Shown one piece after another: positions 54,265-63,343 of a stretch of 64,000 bases of DNA. The stretch is taken from positions 1 to 64,000 of the forward strand of contig NZ_QPMH01000012.1 in the NCBI RefSeq assembly GCF_003344765.1, read 5' to 3'. A program made the position numbers and the translations under genes. Position 1 is the stretch's first letter, and each line of letters begins with the position of its first letter. The notes beneath the pieces were generated by a model, which saw nothing but the letters and a program-made list of their open reading frames with translations, had not been told where the DNA came from and did not search any database. The stretch comes from Ferruginivarius sediminum (GTDB lineage: Bacteria > Pseudomonadota > Alphaproteobacteria > Kiloniellales > Rhodovibrionaceae).

Positions 54265-54279
54265 GGCAAGGAAGAAGGC

Positions 54280-54699
54280 ATGGACGGCGGGGCCGCAACG
54301 GACGGAAGGGCCATCGTAGATGAGGCCAGCAGCGTGCTGCGGGCGCTTGCCCACCCGGCGCGCTTGATGATCGCCTTCCACCTGCTCCAGGGCGAAAAGT
54401 CGGTCGGCGAGATCGAGCATGAGCTGGACCTGCGTCAGCCCGCCCTGTCGCAACAGCTTCGCCAGCTTCGCGAGGCCGGCATGGTCGCGACCCGGCGCGA
54501 GGCGAAGCTTGTGTACTATCGCCTGGACGACGAACGGGTGCCCGGCTTGCTGGAAACCCTGCGCGCGTTGTTCGGCGAGGGGCGGGACTCCATTGCAGGG
54601 GCATCGTCCGTCGCGAGTGTTGCCAAGCCGGCCACCCTTTCAACGAGCATCGCCGCAACCGAGTGTGCGGTTTTCTCCGTGGCGAGCCGACGTTCGTAG
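54280..54699 (+). CDS. ArsR/SmtB family regulator, BigR/SqrR-like but without the redox cysteines
   Basis: 139 residues from the ATG at 54280, preceded by AAGGAAGAAGG. Winged helix: LRALAHPARLMIAFHLLQGEKSVGEIEHELDLRQPALSQQLRQLREAGMVATRREAKLVYYRL (about 18-82), close to BigR/SqrR, the persulfide-sensing repressors of sulfide operons. Those sense sulfide by a cysteine pair. Here the first position reads AFHL, not CHL, and the C-terminal helix reads LRALFGEG without a cysteine; the only cysteine is in a divergent tail (TECAVFS). So it may sense something else or not at all. Confidence 0.88.
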   Translation: MDGGAATDGRAIVDEASSVLRALAHPARLMIAFHLLQGEKSVGEIEHELDLRQPALSQQLRQLREAGMVATRREAKLVYYRLDDERVPGLLETLRALFGEGRDSIAGASSVASVAKPATLSTSIAATECAVFSVASRRS

Positions 54700-54943
54700 C
54701 GGTCGCGGGGCGCAACCCAAAGAATACAACGCCATCATTCGCATCTAGCTTTGAGGGCAAAAGGATTCATTCCGCCCGCAAAGGCGTTTCCTGGCCCCAA
54801 TACAGTATTTGGGCCGGCCGCAATAGTCGGTTAGTCTCCCAGCCCGACGTGCCATCGACAAGCTGGCGGTAAGCGTCCCGCACGTGCCGCACATTTGTTG
54901 TGCGCCGGTGCGCGGGCGGCCGATTAAAAAAGGGGAGGGTTGG

Positions 54944-55786
54944 ATGATTCACACCGCACTCAAGCGCTTCGGTTGCGCCGTGGCCACAGCCGCCGTGCTG
55001 GCCACGGGAACTGTCACGGGCGCCTCGGCCGACGTTCTCGACAAGGTCATGGAGCGCGGCACGCTCGTTGTCGGCGTGAAGGCCGACTACAAACCCTATG
55101 GTTTCCTCAATCCCGACGGCGATATCGTCGGAATCGAGCCCGATCTGGCGCAGGACGTCGCCGACACCCTGGGCGTCGAACTGGAACTGGTGCCCGTCGT
55201 CGCATCGAATCGCATGCAGTTCCTGGACCAGGGCAAGATCGACCTGATGATCGCCACGATGACCGACCGGCCCGACCGGCGGAAGGTGGTGAACATCCTG
55301 AACCCGGACTACTACTCCTCCGGCACCAATATCATCGCCCGCAAGTCCGCGGAGTTCGACGAGTGGGAAGACCTCGAAGGCGTGCCGGTCTGCGGCATTC
55401 AGGGTGCTTTCTACAATCGCAAGACGCAGCGCGAGTTCGGGGCCAAGATCGTCGGCTTCACCGGTACGTCGGAGGCCTTGAACGCCCTGCAACAGGGCCG
55501 TTGCGCCGCGTTCGTCTATGACGACAGCTTCCTGGCCTCGCGCCTGCAGGAGGCCGAGTGGTCGGAGTACAACATGCCGCTCCAGACCATCGACGACGCG
55601 CCGTGGGGCCTCGCGGTCAAGCACGGCGAGGAGCGTTTCGCCCGCTTCATGTCAGGTATGGTGGTGAAGTGGCACGTCGACGGGCGGATCGTCGAGCTTG
55701 AGAAGGAATATGGCATCAAGCCGACGCCGTTCACGCAGCGGATGCACGAGCTGTTCAGCGGCTTCGTGCCGAAGGAAGAAGGCTGA
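54944..55786 (+). CDS. Polar amino acid ABC transporter, substrate-binding protein
   Basis: 280 residues. Sec signal peptide (FGCAVATAAVLATGTVTGASA, cleavage after ASA), then DVLDKVMERGTLVVGVKADYKPYGFLNPDGDIVGIEPDLAQDVADTLGVELELVPVVASNRM, a family 3 binding protein. AGGGGAGGG precedes the ATG at 54944. It captures an amino acid in the periplasm for the two permeases and ATPase that follow. Ligand identity not readable. Confidence 0.93.
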   Translation: MIHTALKRFGCAVATAAVLATGTVTGASADVLDKVMERGTLVVGVKADYKPYGFLNPDGDIVGIEPDLAQDVADTLGVELELVPVVASNRMQFLDQGKIDLMIATMTDRPDRRKVVNILNPDYYSSGTNIIARKSAEFDEWEDLEGVPVCGIQGAFYNRKTQREFGAKIVGFTGTSEALNALQQGRCAAFVYDDSFLASRLQEAEWSEYNMPLQTIDDAPWGLAVKHGEERFARFMSGMVVKWHVDGRIVELEKEYGIKPTPFTQRMHELFSGFVPKEEG

Positions 55787-55893
55787 TCGAACGGTCGCAC
55801 CAATCGGGGGCACGGAGCGGACGCAACAGGTTCGCTCCGTACCTTGTGGACTTCAAGGGCGTGGCGAACGGCGCGTAACCGGCGGGAGGCGGC

Positions 55894-56640
55894 GTGGAAG
55901 ATTTCTTCCAGTGGTTCCGCTGGCTCTATGACGAGACCGGCATCAATCTGACGATCCTGTACGACTCTTTCGACCGCGAGCGGATGGTTCGCGGCTTTTT
56001 CAACACGATCTACCTGTCGCTCATCTGTCTTGCCCTCTCGGTCGTGATCGGACTGGTGGGCGCGTGGCTGCAGGGATCGCCGTTGAAGTGGACGCGTCGG
56101 ATCGTGCAGGGCTACATCCAGCTATTCCGGAATACGCCACCTCTGGTGCAGATGTATTTCTTCTTCTTCGCGCTGGGCAGCCTGATGCCGCGCATGGAGA
56201 ACGAGTACGGCATCATGGAGCCGGTGCTGAGCAACTGGCACTGGGCCATCATCTCGCTGTCGTTCTTTGCCGGTGCCTTCAACGTGGAGATATTTCGCTC
56301 GGGCATCGAGGCGGTCCCGCGTTCGACCGTGGAAGCTGCGGAGTCGCTCGGCTACACACGCTTGAAGACGTACATTTACGTGGTGCTGCCTCTGGCTTTC
56401 CGCGTGTGCTTGCCGGCCTTGAACAACAACCTCGTGAACCTGGTGAAAACCACGACACTGGCCTACGCCATAGCGGTGCCCGAGATGCTTTATGTCGCCA
56501 ACCAGATCTGGTCGGACAGCGTCAACGTGCCGGAGATGATGACCTTCCTGCTGCTGGCCTACGTCGTGCTGGTCGGACTGCTGGTCCACGTGATGAACAG
56601 ATGGGAGCGGGCGATGCGGCTGCCCGGCTATGGGGTATGA
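55894..56640 (+). CDS. Polar amino acid ABC transporter permease (HisM/GlnP type)
   Basis: 248 residues, starting with a GTG at 55894 that has GGGAGG upstream. Five or so membrane helices and the EAA loop region VEAAESLGYTRLKTYIYVVLPLAFRVCLPALNN, typical of His/Glu/Gln/Arg transporters. The stop overlaps the second permease start (ATGA). Confidence 0.93.
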   Translation: MEDFFQWFRWLYDETGINLTILYDSFDRERMVRGFFNTIYLSLICLALSVVIGLVGAWLQGSPLKWTRRIVQGYIQLFRNTPPLVQMYFFFFALGSLMPRMENEYGIMEPVLSNWHWAIISLSFFAGAFNVEIFRSGIEAVPRSTVEAAESLGYTRLKTYIYVVLPLAFRVCLPALNNNLVNLVKTTTLAYAIAVPEMLYVANQIWSDSVNVPEMMTFLLLAYVVLVGLLVHVMNRWERAMRLPGYGV

Positions 56641-57524
56641 GAGCGGCCGGCGAGCGGCTTTATGGCACGACGGACCTGCCGGTCCTGCTTCCCCCCGGCG
56701 AGCGGCTGCTGCGCCGCGCCAGCCGTGAGCGCACGGACGGCGTTCCCCGGCTTACGCTCAAGGCATGGCATGGTGCGGTCATCGCGGCCGTGGTGCTGCT
56801 GGCCGCCGCAGCCGCGCAGGCGCAGGGCGCGGCCGAGGCGCGGCCCGGCGTCCTGACAGCGCTATGGAAGTGGGTGCCGCTGTTGGTTGAGGGCTTCCTT
56901 TTCAACATCGCCATCAGCTTTCTGGGCATGGGCATCGGAACCGCTCTCGGCACCGTCCTTGGCGTCATGCAGATCTCGCTGCTGCCGCCGGTGCGGGCGG
57001 GTTCCTGGATCGTGACGCAGTTTTTCCGCAACGCGCCATGGCTGGTGCTCCTGTTCTTCTGCATGTTCCTGCTGCCCTTCGAATTCCGGGTCATGGGCTT
57101 CGTCGTGCCGTTCCCGGATTGGGTGAAGGCGACCCTGGGCCTGTCGCTGCCGGTGATGGCGAATGTCTCGGAAATCGTGCGCGGCGCAGTCCAGTCGATT
57201 CCCTCGGGACAGTGGGAGGCGGCGGAATCCCTGGCCTTCAGCCGGCGACAGACGCTTGTCCAGATCATCCTGCCGCAATGCATCAAGCGGATGCTGCCCC
57301 CGTGGATGAACCTCTATGCCATCCTGACCATGGCCACGGTTCTGGCCTCCGTGGTCGGGGTGTCGGAGGTCATGACCCTGACCCAGCGCGTGCTCTCCGC
57401 CGAAAGCCGGCCGGAGCTGCTGGTGCCGTTCTACGGCTTCGTGCTGCTGTTGTTCTTCATGTACTGCTATCCAATCGCCCGTTTCACGCACAAGCTGGAG
57501 CTGCGCTATGTCGTCAAGCTCTGA
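56637..57524 (+). CDS. Polar amino acid ABC transporter permease, second subunit
   Basis: 295 residues. A ~45-residue polar leader precedes the first helix (GAVIAAVVLLAAAAAQAQG); then the permease core has FRNAPWLVLLFFCMFL and EIVRGAVQSIPSGQWEAAESLAFSRRQTLVQIILPQCIKRMLPPWMN (EAA loop). The long leader is unusual but in frame and highly coding. It forms a heterodimer with the upstream permease and overlaps the ATPase gene by 17 bases. Confidence 0.92.
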   Translation: MRAAGERLYGTTDLPVLLPPGERLLRRASRERTDGVPRLTLKAWHGAVIAAVVLLAAAAAQAQGAAEARPGVLTALWKWVPLLVEGFLFNIAISFLGMGIGTALGTVLGVMQISLLPPVRAGSWIVTQFFRNAPWLVLLFFCMFLLPFEFRVMGFVVPFPDWVKATLGLSLPVMANVSEIVRGAVQSIPSGQWEAAESLAFSRRQTLVQIILPQCIKRMLPPWMNLYAILTMATVLASVVGVSEVMTLTQRVLSAESRPELLVPFYGFVLLLFFMYCYPIARFTHKLELRYVVKL

Positions 57525-58287
57525 AACCGCCGCGACGCAGGCCACATGGACGCCCGACCGTCCGATTGTCTCCATCCACGGCGTTCACAAGCGCTTCGGG
57601 GATTTCGAGGTGCTGCGCGGCGTCACCTTCGACGTGATGAAGGGCGACGTTGTTTGCGTTATCGGGCCGTCCGGCTCGGGCAAGTCGACGCTTTTGCGCT
57701 GCATCAACGCGCTGGTTCCGATCGACGAGGGCTCGATACAGGTGGCGGGGCAGGAGGTTCACGACCCGAAGCTGGATAAGCTGGCCCTGCGCAAGAAGGT
57801 CGGCATGGTCTTCCAGCAATATAACCTGTTCCCGCACAAGACGGCGCTCCAGAACGTCATGATGGCGCCGATCCAGGTCCTGAAGCAGGACAAGGCCGAG
57901 GTGCGGGAGCGCGCGCTGAAGTTGATGAAGAAGGTGCGCCTCAACGGCAAGGAGGATGCCTATCCGGGCGAGCTTTCGGGCGGCCAGCAGCAGCGGGTCG
58001 CCATTGCCCGCTCGCTGGCGATGAACCCCGACGTCATGCTGTTCGACGAGGTCACCGCGGCCCTTGATCCGGAAACCGTGAAGGAAGTGCTGGTGACGAT
58101 CCGCGATCTGGCGGAAGAGGGCATGACCTGCATGCTGGTGACCCACGAGATGGGCTTTGCGCGCGAGATCGCGGACATGATGTACTTCACCGACAATGGC
58201 GTGATCGTCGAATCGGGACCGCCGAAGGAATTCTTCGCGAACCCGCGCGATGCGCGGACGAAGGAGTTCCTGGGCCAGATCCTGTAG
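57508..58287 (+). CDS. Polar amino acid ABC transporter ATP-binding protein (GlnQ-like)
   Basis: 259 residues. Walker A GPSGSGKST (about 52-60), Q-loop FQQYNLFPHKT, signature LSGGQQQRVAIARSLA, Walker B VMLFDEVTAALD and the H-loop VTHEMGFAREI. Energises uptake through the two permeases. It belongs to the PAAT subfamily by EVLVTIRDLAEEGMTCMLVTHEMGFA. Last gene of the four-gene importer operon. Confidence 0.95.
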   Translation: MSSSSETAATQATWTPDRPIVSIHGVHKRFGDFEVLRGVTFDVMKGDVVCVIGPSGSGKSTLLRCINALVPIDEGSIQVAGQEVHDPKLDKLALRKKVGMVFQQYNLFPHKTALQNVMMAPIQVLKQDKAEVRERALKLMKKVRLNGKEDAYPGELSGGQQQRVAIARSLAMNPDVMLFDEVTAALDPETVKEVLVTIRDLAEEGMTCMLVTHEMGFAREIADMMYFTDNGVIVESGPPKEFFANPRDARTKEFLGQIL

Positions 58288-58311
58288 AACGCGAGGGCGC
58301 TGTTTTCCAGC

Positions 58312-58659
58312 CTAGATCGAGAACGACGAGCCGCAGCCGCAGGAGCTACTGGCGTTCGGGTTCTTGATCTCGAAGTACGAGCCGATCAGGTCCTCGACGA
58401 AATCGATCTCGCTGCCTTGCAGGAGTTCCAGCGAGATCTCGTCGATGACCACGGTGACACTGTCGCGGTGAAAGGTCCGGTCATCGTCGTTGACGCTGTC
58501 CGCGAAGTCGAAGCCATATTGGAAGCCCGAGCAGCCGCCGCCGGAAACGGACACACGCAGCATAAGATTCGGATTGCCTTCCTGCTGGGCAAGGCCGGCA
58601 ATCCGCTTGGCGGCGTTCTCGCTGATGGTGATGCCGGGCGCCTCGGCCACCTCGGACAT
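58312..58659 (-). CDS. erpA: A-type iron-sulfur cluster carrier protein ErpA
   Basis: 115 residues from the ATG at 58659 with AAGGAG upstream. HesB/IscA fold with GITISENAAKRIAGL, LRVSVSGGGCSGFQYGFDF and the C-terminal NPNASSSCGCGSSF: the three conserved cysteines (one in the GGGCSG loop, two in CGCG). Delivers [4Fe-4S] or [2Fe-2S] clusters to apoproteins. In alphaproteobacteria it lies beside dgt, as here. Confidence 0.93.
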   Translation of the reverse strand: MSEVAEAPGITISENAAKRIAGLAQQEGNPNLMLRVSVSGGGCSGFQYGFDFADSVNDDDRTFHRDSVTVVIDEISLELLQGSEIDFVEDLIGSYFEIKNPNASSSCGCGSSFSI

Positions 58660-58805
58660 GGCGCAACTCCTTATCCAGCCTACACTCGACCTATCGATCA
58701 TGTATGTAAGCAAATCGGGGGGCATGTCAAAGGGCGCATCGCAACAGTCCGCCGTGCGCCTTTCGCACGTGGACACCACCACCTGCCGGCAGTAGGGTCG
58801 CGGCC

Positions 58806-59978
58806 ATGTCCGAGGTCGTCGCAAATCCTGGCGCGCCGGCGGTGTGCGCAACCGATCCCGCAAGCTCGCGCGGCCGGCTGTACGCGGAGCCGGAAAGCGC
58901 TTCGCGCACCTGCTTCCAGCGTGACCGGGACCGAATCGTCCACGCCCGGGCCTTCCGACGGTTGCAGTACAAGACGCAGGTGTTCGTTTACCACGAGGGC
59001 GACTATTTCCGCACGCGCCTGACCCACTCGCTGGAGGTGGCGCAGATCGCCCGGTCGGTATCGCGCTGCCTCGGCCTCAACGAGGATCTTGCCGAGGCGG
59101 TGGCGCTGGCGCATGACCTTGGGCACACGCCCTTCGGCCATGCCGGAGAGGACGCGCTCGGCGAGATGCTAGCCGGGGAGGGCGGTTTCGATCACAACGA
59201 GCAGACCTTCCGCATCCTGACGCGGCTGGAGCAACGCTATGCCGAATTCGACGGCCTGAACCTGACCTGGGAATCACTGGAAGGCGTCGTGAAGCACAAC
59301 GGGCCGGTCAACGACCCGCCGCCCTCTGTCCAGGCATTCTGCCGCGACTTCGACCTGGAACTCGCCACCTATGCCGGTCCGGAGGCGCAGGTCGCCGCGA
59401 TCTCCGACGATATCGCCTACAACAACCACGACATCGACGACGGTCTGCGCGCCGGATTGTTCACCATCGCGGACCTGCGTGACATACCCCTGGTGGGGCC
59501 GGTTTTCGAGGAAGTGGCGGAACGCTATCCGGGCTTGGAGGAAAGCCGGCTGATCCACGAAGTGGTGCGCCGATTGATCGACCGGATGGTGGCCGATCTC
59601 GTGGCCGAGACTCGCCGGCGGATCGAATTATTGGCGCCAGGGAGCGCCGCCGAGGTGCGCCGGGCCGATCGGCCGCTGGTGGCGTTCTCCGAGGAGATGC
59701 GCGGCAACGACCGGGCGCTGAAAGATTTCCTGTTCGAGCGAATGTACCGCCATTACAAGGTAAATCGCATGACCGCGAAGGTCCGCCGGGTCGTGCAGGA
59801 ACTGTTCCAGCAGTACATGTCGCAGCCGGATTGCCTGCCGCAGGACTGGCGGCAGCACGCGCGCGCCCTTGAGCCCGCCGGCCGGGCACGCCTCGTGGGC
59901 GACTACATTGCCGGCATGACCGACCGCTATGCCTTGCAGGAACACAGCAAACTTTTCGACGTCCACGCCCCGACTTGA
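58806..59978 (+). CDS. dgt: Deoxyguanosinetriphosphate triphosphohydrolase-like protein
   Basis: 390 residues. HD-domain dNTPase: FRRLQYKTQVFVYHEGDYFRTRLTHSLEVAQIARSV, then AHDLGHTPFGHAGEDALGEML (HD metal site) and ISDDIAYNNHDIDDGL. It cleaves dGTP and other dNTPs to nucleoside and triphosphate, lowering the dNTP pool. Divergent from erpA with 146 bases between. Confidence 0.94.
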   Translation: MSEVVANPGAPAVCATDPASSRGRLYAEPESASRTCFQRDRDRIVHARAFRRLQYKTQVFVYHEGDYFRTRLTHSLEVAQIARSVSRCLGLNEDLAEAVALAHDLGHTPFGHAGEDALGEMLAGEGGFDHNEQTFRILTRLEQRYAEFDGLNLTWESLEGVVKHNGPVNDPPPSVQAFCRDFDLELATYAGPEAQVAAISDDIAYNNHDIDDGLRAGLFTIADLRDIPLVGPVFEEVAERYPGLEESRLIHEVVRRLIDRMVADLVAETRRRIELLAPGSAAEVRRADRPLVAFSEEMRGNDRALKDFLFERMYRHYKVNRMTAKVRRVVQELFQQYMSQPDCLPQDWRQHARALEPAGRARLVGDYIAGMTDRYALQEHSKLFDVHAPT

Positions 59979-60310
59979 CGTCGATTTGGCGATCTGCTCG
60001 TGAAAACTACAGACAAGACTTGACCGAATCGCCGCCAATCCGATTAATCGACAGAGTAGTGGCGTTGACGTGTGCCTTGTCGCAGCGGGCTGTCAACTCA
60101 CACGCGTTTCGATGCGTTGCCGGCAGCTTCGGGAACTGGCCACACGCTTCGCCAGCCTGTGTAAAGAACGGGCGGGGGCGATGTCGGCCGATAACGTTGG
60201 CCGGTTCTTAAGACACAGACAACGATAAGGCGCCCATCGCTTGCGTGCGGCACGCGGATCGTTCCGGCAAGACGGCCGGCAGCGGTCGGCGTCGCGACCA
60301 TCGAGGAGAT
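59979..60310 (+). other. 332-base region between dgt and the SPOR gene with no gene (argS absent)
   Basis: No open frame of convincing codon use is seen. In many alphaproteobacteria argS (arginyl-tRNA synthetase) separates dgt from the SPOR-domain gene. Here the space is too short and shows no argS remnant I can recognise. The region probably holds the SPOR-nagZ-scpAB promoter. The only clear signal is GAGGAG just before 60311. Confidence 0.5.
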
Positions 60311-61444
60311 ATGCCCATGCCGTCGGATCGCGATGCCGAGGAGCCCGGGTTGGAGTGGTCGTCTCGGACACCTCGGCCCGGACAGGCAAGCCCCGAAGAC
60401 CGCCTTCCCTCCGAAGGTGATCTGGCTGGCCGCGGGGACGACTACGACGATTACGACGACGATCTCGACTACAACGACCCATGGGATGCCGAGAGCGGGG
60501 AGTTGGGCACGCCGCTGACGCGGGCCCTGCTGAAGGCGGGTGTCGCCGTCATCGCCGTCGCGGTCTTCGTCGGCGTGATCTGGTACGCCTATAGCTGGGG
60601 AACCGGCCAGGACGGCGGCGGTCAGGCGCTGCCCGTCGTGCGCGCCGACAAGAGCCCGGAAAAGGTCCGGCCCGAGGATCCCGGCGGCATGGACGTTCCG
60701 TATCAGGACAAGCTTGTCATGAACGAGAACGGCCAGGATGGCGGCGAGGCGAAGGTCGAGCGGCTGCTGCCACCGCCCGAAACGCCGCAACCACCGGAAG
60801 CCGATCCCTCCGCGGTGCAATCGTCGACAAGCATGGAAGATGCCACGCCGCCTACCGACGGCGCCGGCGCCGCGTCCGCCACGGCCGAGGATAGCGACAG
60901 TGCCGCTCCGGCGGCCGGGGACCAAGTTGCCCAGGTACCCGAAGCGGACATGCCGGAGATGCCGCCCGCGCCAAGCGAAAATGGCGCTGCCAACGCAGAG
61001 CCGGAACCGGCGGAAGTGGAGTCGACGGAAGCCGAGGATGGTGCGGCCGCGGCAAAGCCTGGAAGTTCAACGGCGTCCTCCGGTGGACAGAAAACAACCT
61101 CCACGGCCGACGCGGCTTCCACGGCTACGGCGGACCAGGCCACTTCTGCCAACGGGGCAAACGAAACGGCACGGAAGACGGTGCGGCTCAACGCCGGCGA
61201 CCTAGCCATTCAGTTGGTAGCATTGCAAAGCGAGGCGGCGGCGAAGCGTGCCTGGAAACAACTCCAGGGAAAATACCCCGGACTGCTTGATGACCAAAGG
61301 TTGTCCTTGCAGCGCGTCGATATTGACGGTAAGGGCACTTTCTGGCGCGTGCGGACCGGGCCATTTCCCAACCGGGCGACGGCGGAGGATATGTGCGCGC
61401 AGCTCAAGGCCAAGGGCCAGGACTGTCTTGTTGTAAAGGAGTAG
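60311..61444 (+). CDS. SPOR-domain membrane protein
   Basis: 377 residues from the ATG at 60311, preceded by GAGGAG. A cytoplasmic N-terminus with a striking acidic-tyrosine tract (DDYDDYDDDLDYND, about 43-56) is followed by one membrane helix (about 74-96). A long low-complexity Pro/Ala/Glu-rich periplasmic linker (about 110-295) leads to a SPOR domain (about 300-377, LAIQLVALQSEAAAKRAWKQLQGKYPG...FWRVRTGPFPNRATAEDMC). SPOR domains bind denuded peptidoglycan at the septum. Lies at the head of a division and cell-wall set with nagZ. Confidence 0.9.
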   Translation: MPMPSDRDAEEPGLEWSSRTPRPGQASPEDRLPSEGDLAGRGDDYDDYDDDLDYNDPWDAESGELGTPLTRALLKAGVAVIAVAVFVGVIWYAYSWGTGQDGGGQALPVVRADKSPEKVRPEDPGGMDVPYQDKLVMNENGQDGGEAKVERLLPPPETPQPPEADPSAVQSSTSMEDATPPTDGAGAASATAEDSDSAAPAAGDQVAQVPEADMPEMPPAPSENGAANAEPEPAEVESTEAEDGAAAAKPGSSTASSGGQKTTSTADAASTATADQATSANGANETARKTVRLNAGDLAIQLVALQSEAAAKRAWKQLQGKYPGLLDDQRLSLQRVDIDGKGTFWRVRTGPFPNRATAEDMCAQLKAKGQDCLVVKE

Positions 61445-61447
61445 GTT

Positions 61448-62461
61448 ATGCCGCGCGCTGTGGTCCTCGGCTGCTCGGGCCCCGTTCTGGGGGATGACGA
61501 GCGCCGATTTTTCGCCGAGGCCGATCCCATCGGCTTCATCCTGTTTGGACGGAATGCGGAATCCCCGGACCAGCTTCGCGCGCTGGTGAGTGATCTCCGG
61601 GCGGCTGTGGGGCGCGACGATGCGCCGGTGCTGATCGACCAGGAGGGCGGGCGCGTGACGCGCCTTGGCAAGCCGCACTGGTATGCGCCGCCCGCGGCGC
61701 GGGTGTTCGGCCACATGTCGAACCGGCGCCCGCAGGATGCCAGCAAGGCGGCTTACCTGAACGCGCGCATGATCGCCGCGGACTTGGCGGACGCCGGTAT
61801 CACCGTCGATTGCGCCCCGGTGCTCGACCTTCTGTGGGAAGAGGGGCACGACGTCATCGGCGACCGCGCATTCTCAAGCGAACCCGCCGTGGTTGGAGAA
61901 CTTGGATATCAAACATGTAAGGGACTGATGGAAGGCGGCGTGCTGCCGGTCCTGAAGCACCTGCCGGGTCACGGCCGGGCCAAGGTCGACAGCCACGAGG
62001 CGCTGCCGGTCGTGGACGCGCTGCACATCCACCTCGCGAATAAGGATTTCCGGCCCTTCATCGAACTGGGAGAGGCGCCGTGGGGTATGACCGCACACGT
62101 CGACTTCTACTATATCGACGGGGACAAGCCGGCGACGGTCTCTCCCAAGATGATCAACATCATCATCCGGCAGGAGATCGGCTTCCAGGGCGTCCTGATC
62201 TCCGACGACCTCTCGATGAAGGCCCTGTCCGGCAACCTGCGGGAGCGGGCCGAGGCGACGCTGAACGCCGGCTGCGACTTGGCGCTTCATTGTAACGGCC
62301 GGCTGGACGAGATGCGGGAGCTCATGGAGGGCGTCGGCGAAATCCGCTCCGAGACCGCCGACCGGCTTGCCCGCGCCGAAGAGATGCGCCTGGAAACGCG
62401 CACAGACGATTTCGACCGCGAGGATGTGCAACGGCAGCTTGACGGCCTGATGCGGGAGTAA
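61448..62461 (+). CDS. nagZ: Beta-N-acetylhexosaminidase NagZ
   Basis: 337 residues. GH3: GFILFGRNAESPDQLRALVSDLRAA, IDQEGGRVTRLG, the catalytic loop KHLPGHGRAKVDSHEALPVVD and the nucleophile in ISDDLSMKAL. It removes N-acetylglucosamine from muropeptides in the cytoplasm during cell-wall recycling. The Shine-Dalgarno AAGGAG overlaps the preceding gene's stop. Confidence 0.95.
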   Translation: MPRAVVLGCSGPVLGDDERRFFAEADPIGFILFGRNAESPDQLRALVSDLRAAVGRDDAPVLIDQEGGRVTRLGKPHWYAPPAARVFGHMSNRRPQDASKAAYLNARMIAADLADAGITVDCAPVLDLLWEEGHDVIGDRAFSSEPAVVGELGYQTCKGLMEGGVLPVLKHLPGHGRAKVDSHEALPVVDALHIHLANKDFRPFIELGEAPWGMTAHVDFYYIDGDKPATVSPKMINIIIRQEIGFQGVLISDDLSMKALSGNLRERAEATLNAGCDLALHCNGRLDEMRELMEGVGEIRSETADRLARAEEMRLETRTDDFDREDVQRQLDGLMRE

Positions 62462-62494
62462 TAGCCAAGGCGGGACAGTTATGGAGCCCCGCTT

Positions 62495-63343
62495 GTGACT
62501 CCGATGCCGCCATTCGAGGAGGATCAGCCGCGCGCCGAAGACGAGGAAGCCGGTGTCCAGCTTGTCCTCGACCTCGATGGGTTCGAGGGCCCGATCGACG
62601 TGCTGCTTCAGCTTGCACGCGATCAGAAGGTGGATGTCACCCGCATATCCATTCTGCAGCTTGCCGAGCAGTATCTCGGTTTCGTTCGCGAGGCACGGCG
62701 GCTGCGCCTCGAACTGGCGGCGGACTATCTGGTCATGGCGGCGTGGCTTGCGTTCCTGAAATCGCGCTTGCTACTGCCCGAGCCCGAGGGCACCGAGGAA
62801 GAACCGAGCGGCGCGGAGATGGCCGCCGCCCTGCGGTTCCAGCTTCAGCGGCTGCAGGCGATGCAGGATGCCGGGAAGAAACTGTTCCGCCGGGCCCGAC
62901 TGGGGGTGGATGTCTTCCCCCGCGGCGAGCCCGAGGATATTCCCGTTGTCACTACGACCCGGTTCCAGTGCTCGCTTTACGAGCTGCTCAGCGCCTATGG
63001 CCGGCAGCAGCGGCGGGCCGAGCCTGCAAGCCTGCGCGTCGATGCCATGGACCTCTATTCGGTGGAGGATGCGCTGGGACGGCTGCGCCGTCTACTCGGC
63101 GTGGCGCCGGACTGGCACACGTTGGCCAGCTTCCTGCCGGGCGAGCTGCAATCGGGGTTGCACCGGCGCTCCGCTTTCGCCGCCACCTTTGCGGCCAGTC
63201 TGGAGTTGTGCCGCGAAGGGCAGTTGGAACTGCGTCAGGACTCCACTTTCGGTCCCTTGTTCCTGCGGGCGAAGCCGCCGGCGGACGACGAGGCCGGCGG
63301 TGCGGGCGACGACAAAGGCGATGATGGGGACGGGAGCGGCTGA
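62495..63343 (+). CDS. scpA: Segregation and condensation protein A
   Basis: 282 residues, starting with GTG at 62495. Kleisin: FEGPIDVLLQLARDQKVDVTRISILQLAEQYLGFV and LAADYLVMAAWLAFLKSRLLLPE in the N-terminal SMC-binding part; the C-terminus is acidic and glycine-rich. Works with Smc and ScpB in chromosome condensation. Its stop shares one base with scpB (TGATG). Confidence 0.94.
   Translation: MTPMPPFEEDQPRAEDEEAGVQLVLDLDGFEGPIDVLLQLARDQKVDVTRISILQLAEQYLGFVREARRLRLELAADYLVMAAWLAFLKSRLLLPEPEGTEEEPSGAEMAAALRFQLQRLQAMQDAGKKLFRRARLGVDVFPRGEPEDIPVVTTTRFQCSLYELLSAYGRQQRRAEPASLRVDAMDLYSVEDALGRLRRLLGVAPDWHTLASFLPGELQSGLHRRSAFAATFAASLELCREGQLELRQDSTFGPLFLRAKPPADDEAGGAGDDKGDDGDGSG

Noticed and set aside
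54767..55624. 285-codon leftward open frame
   Set aside because: Antisense to the solute-binding protein gene, whose signal peptide and family motifs are clear.
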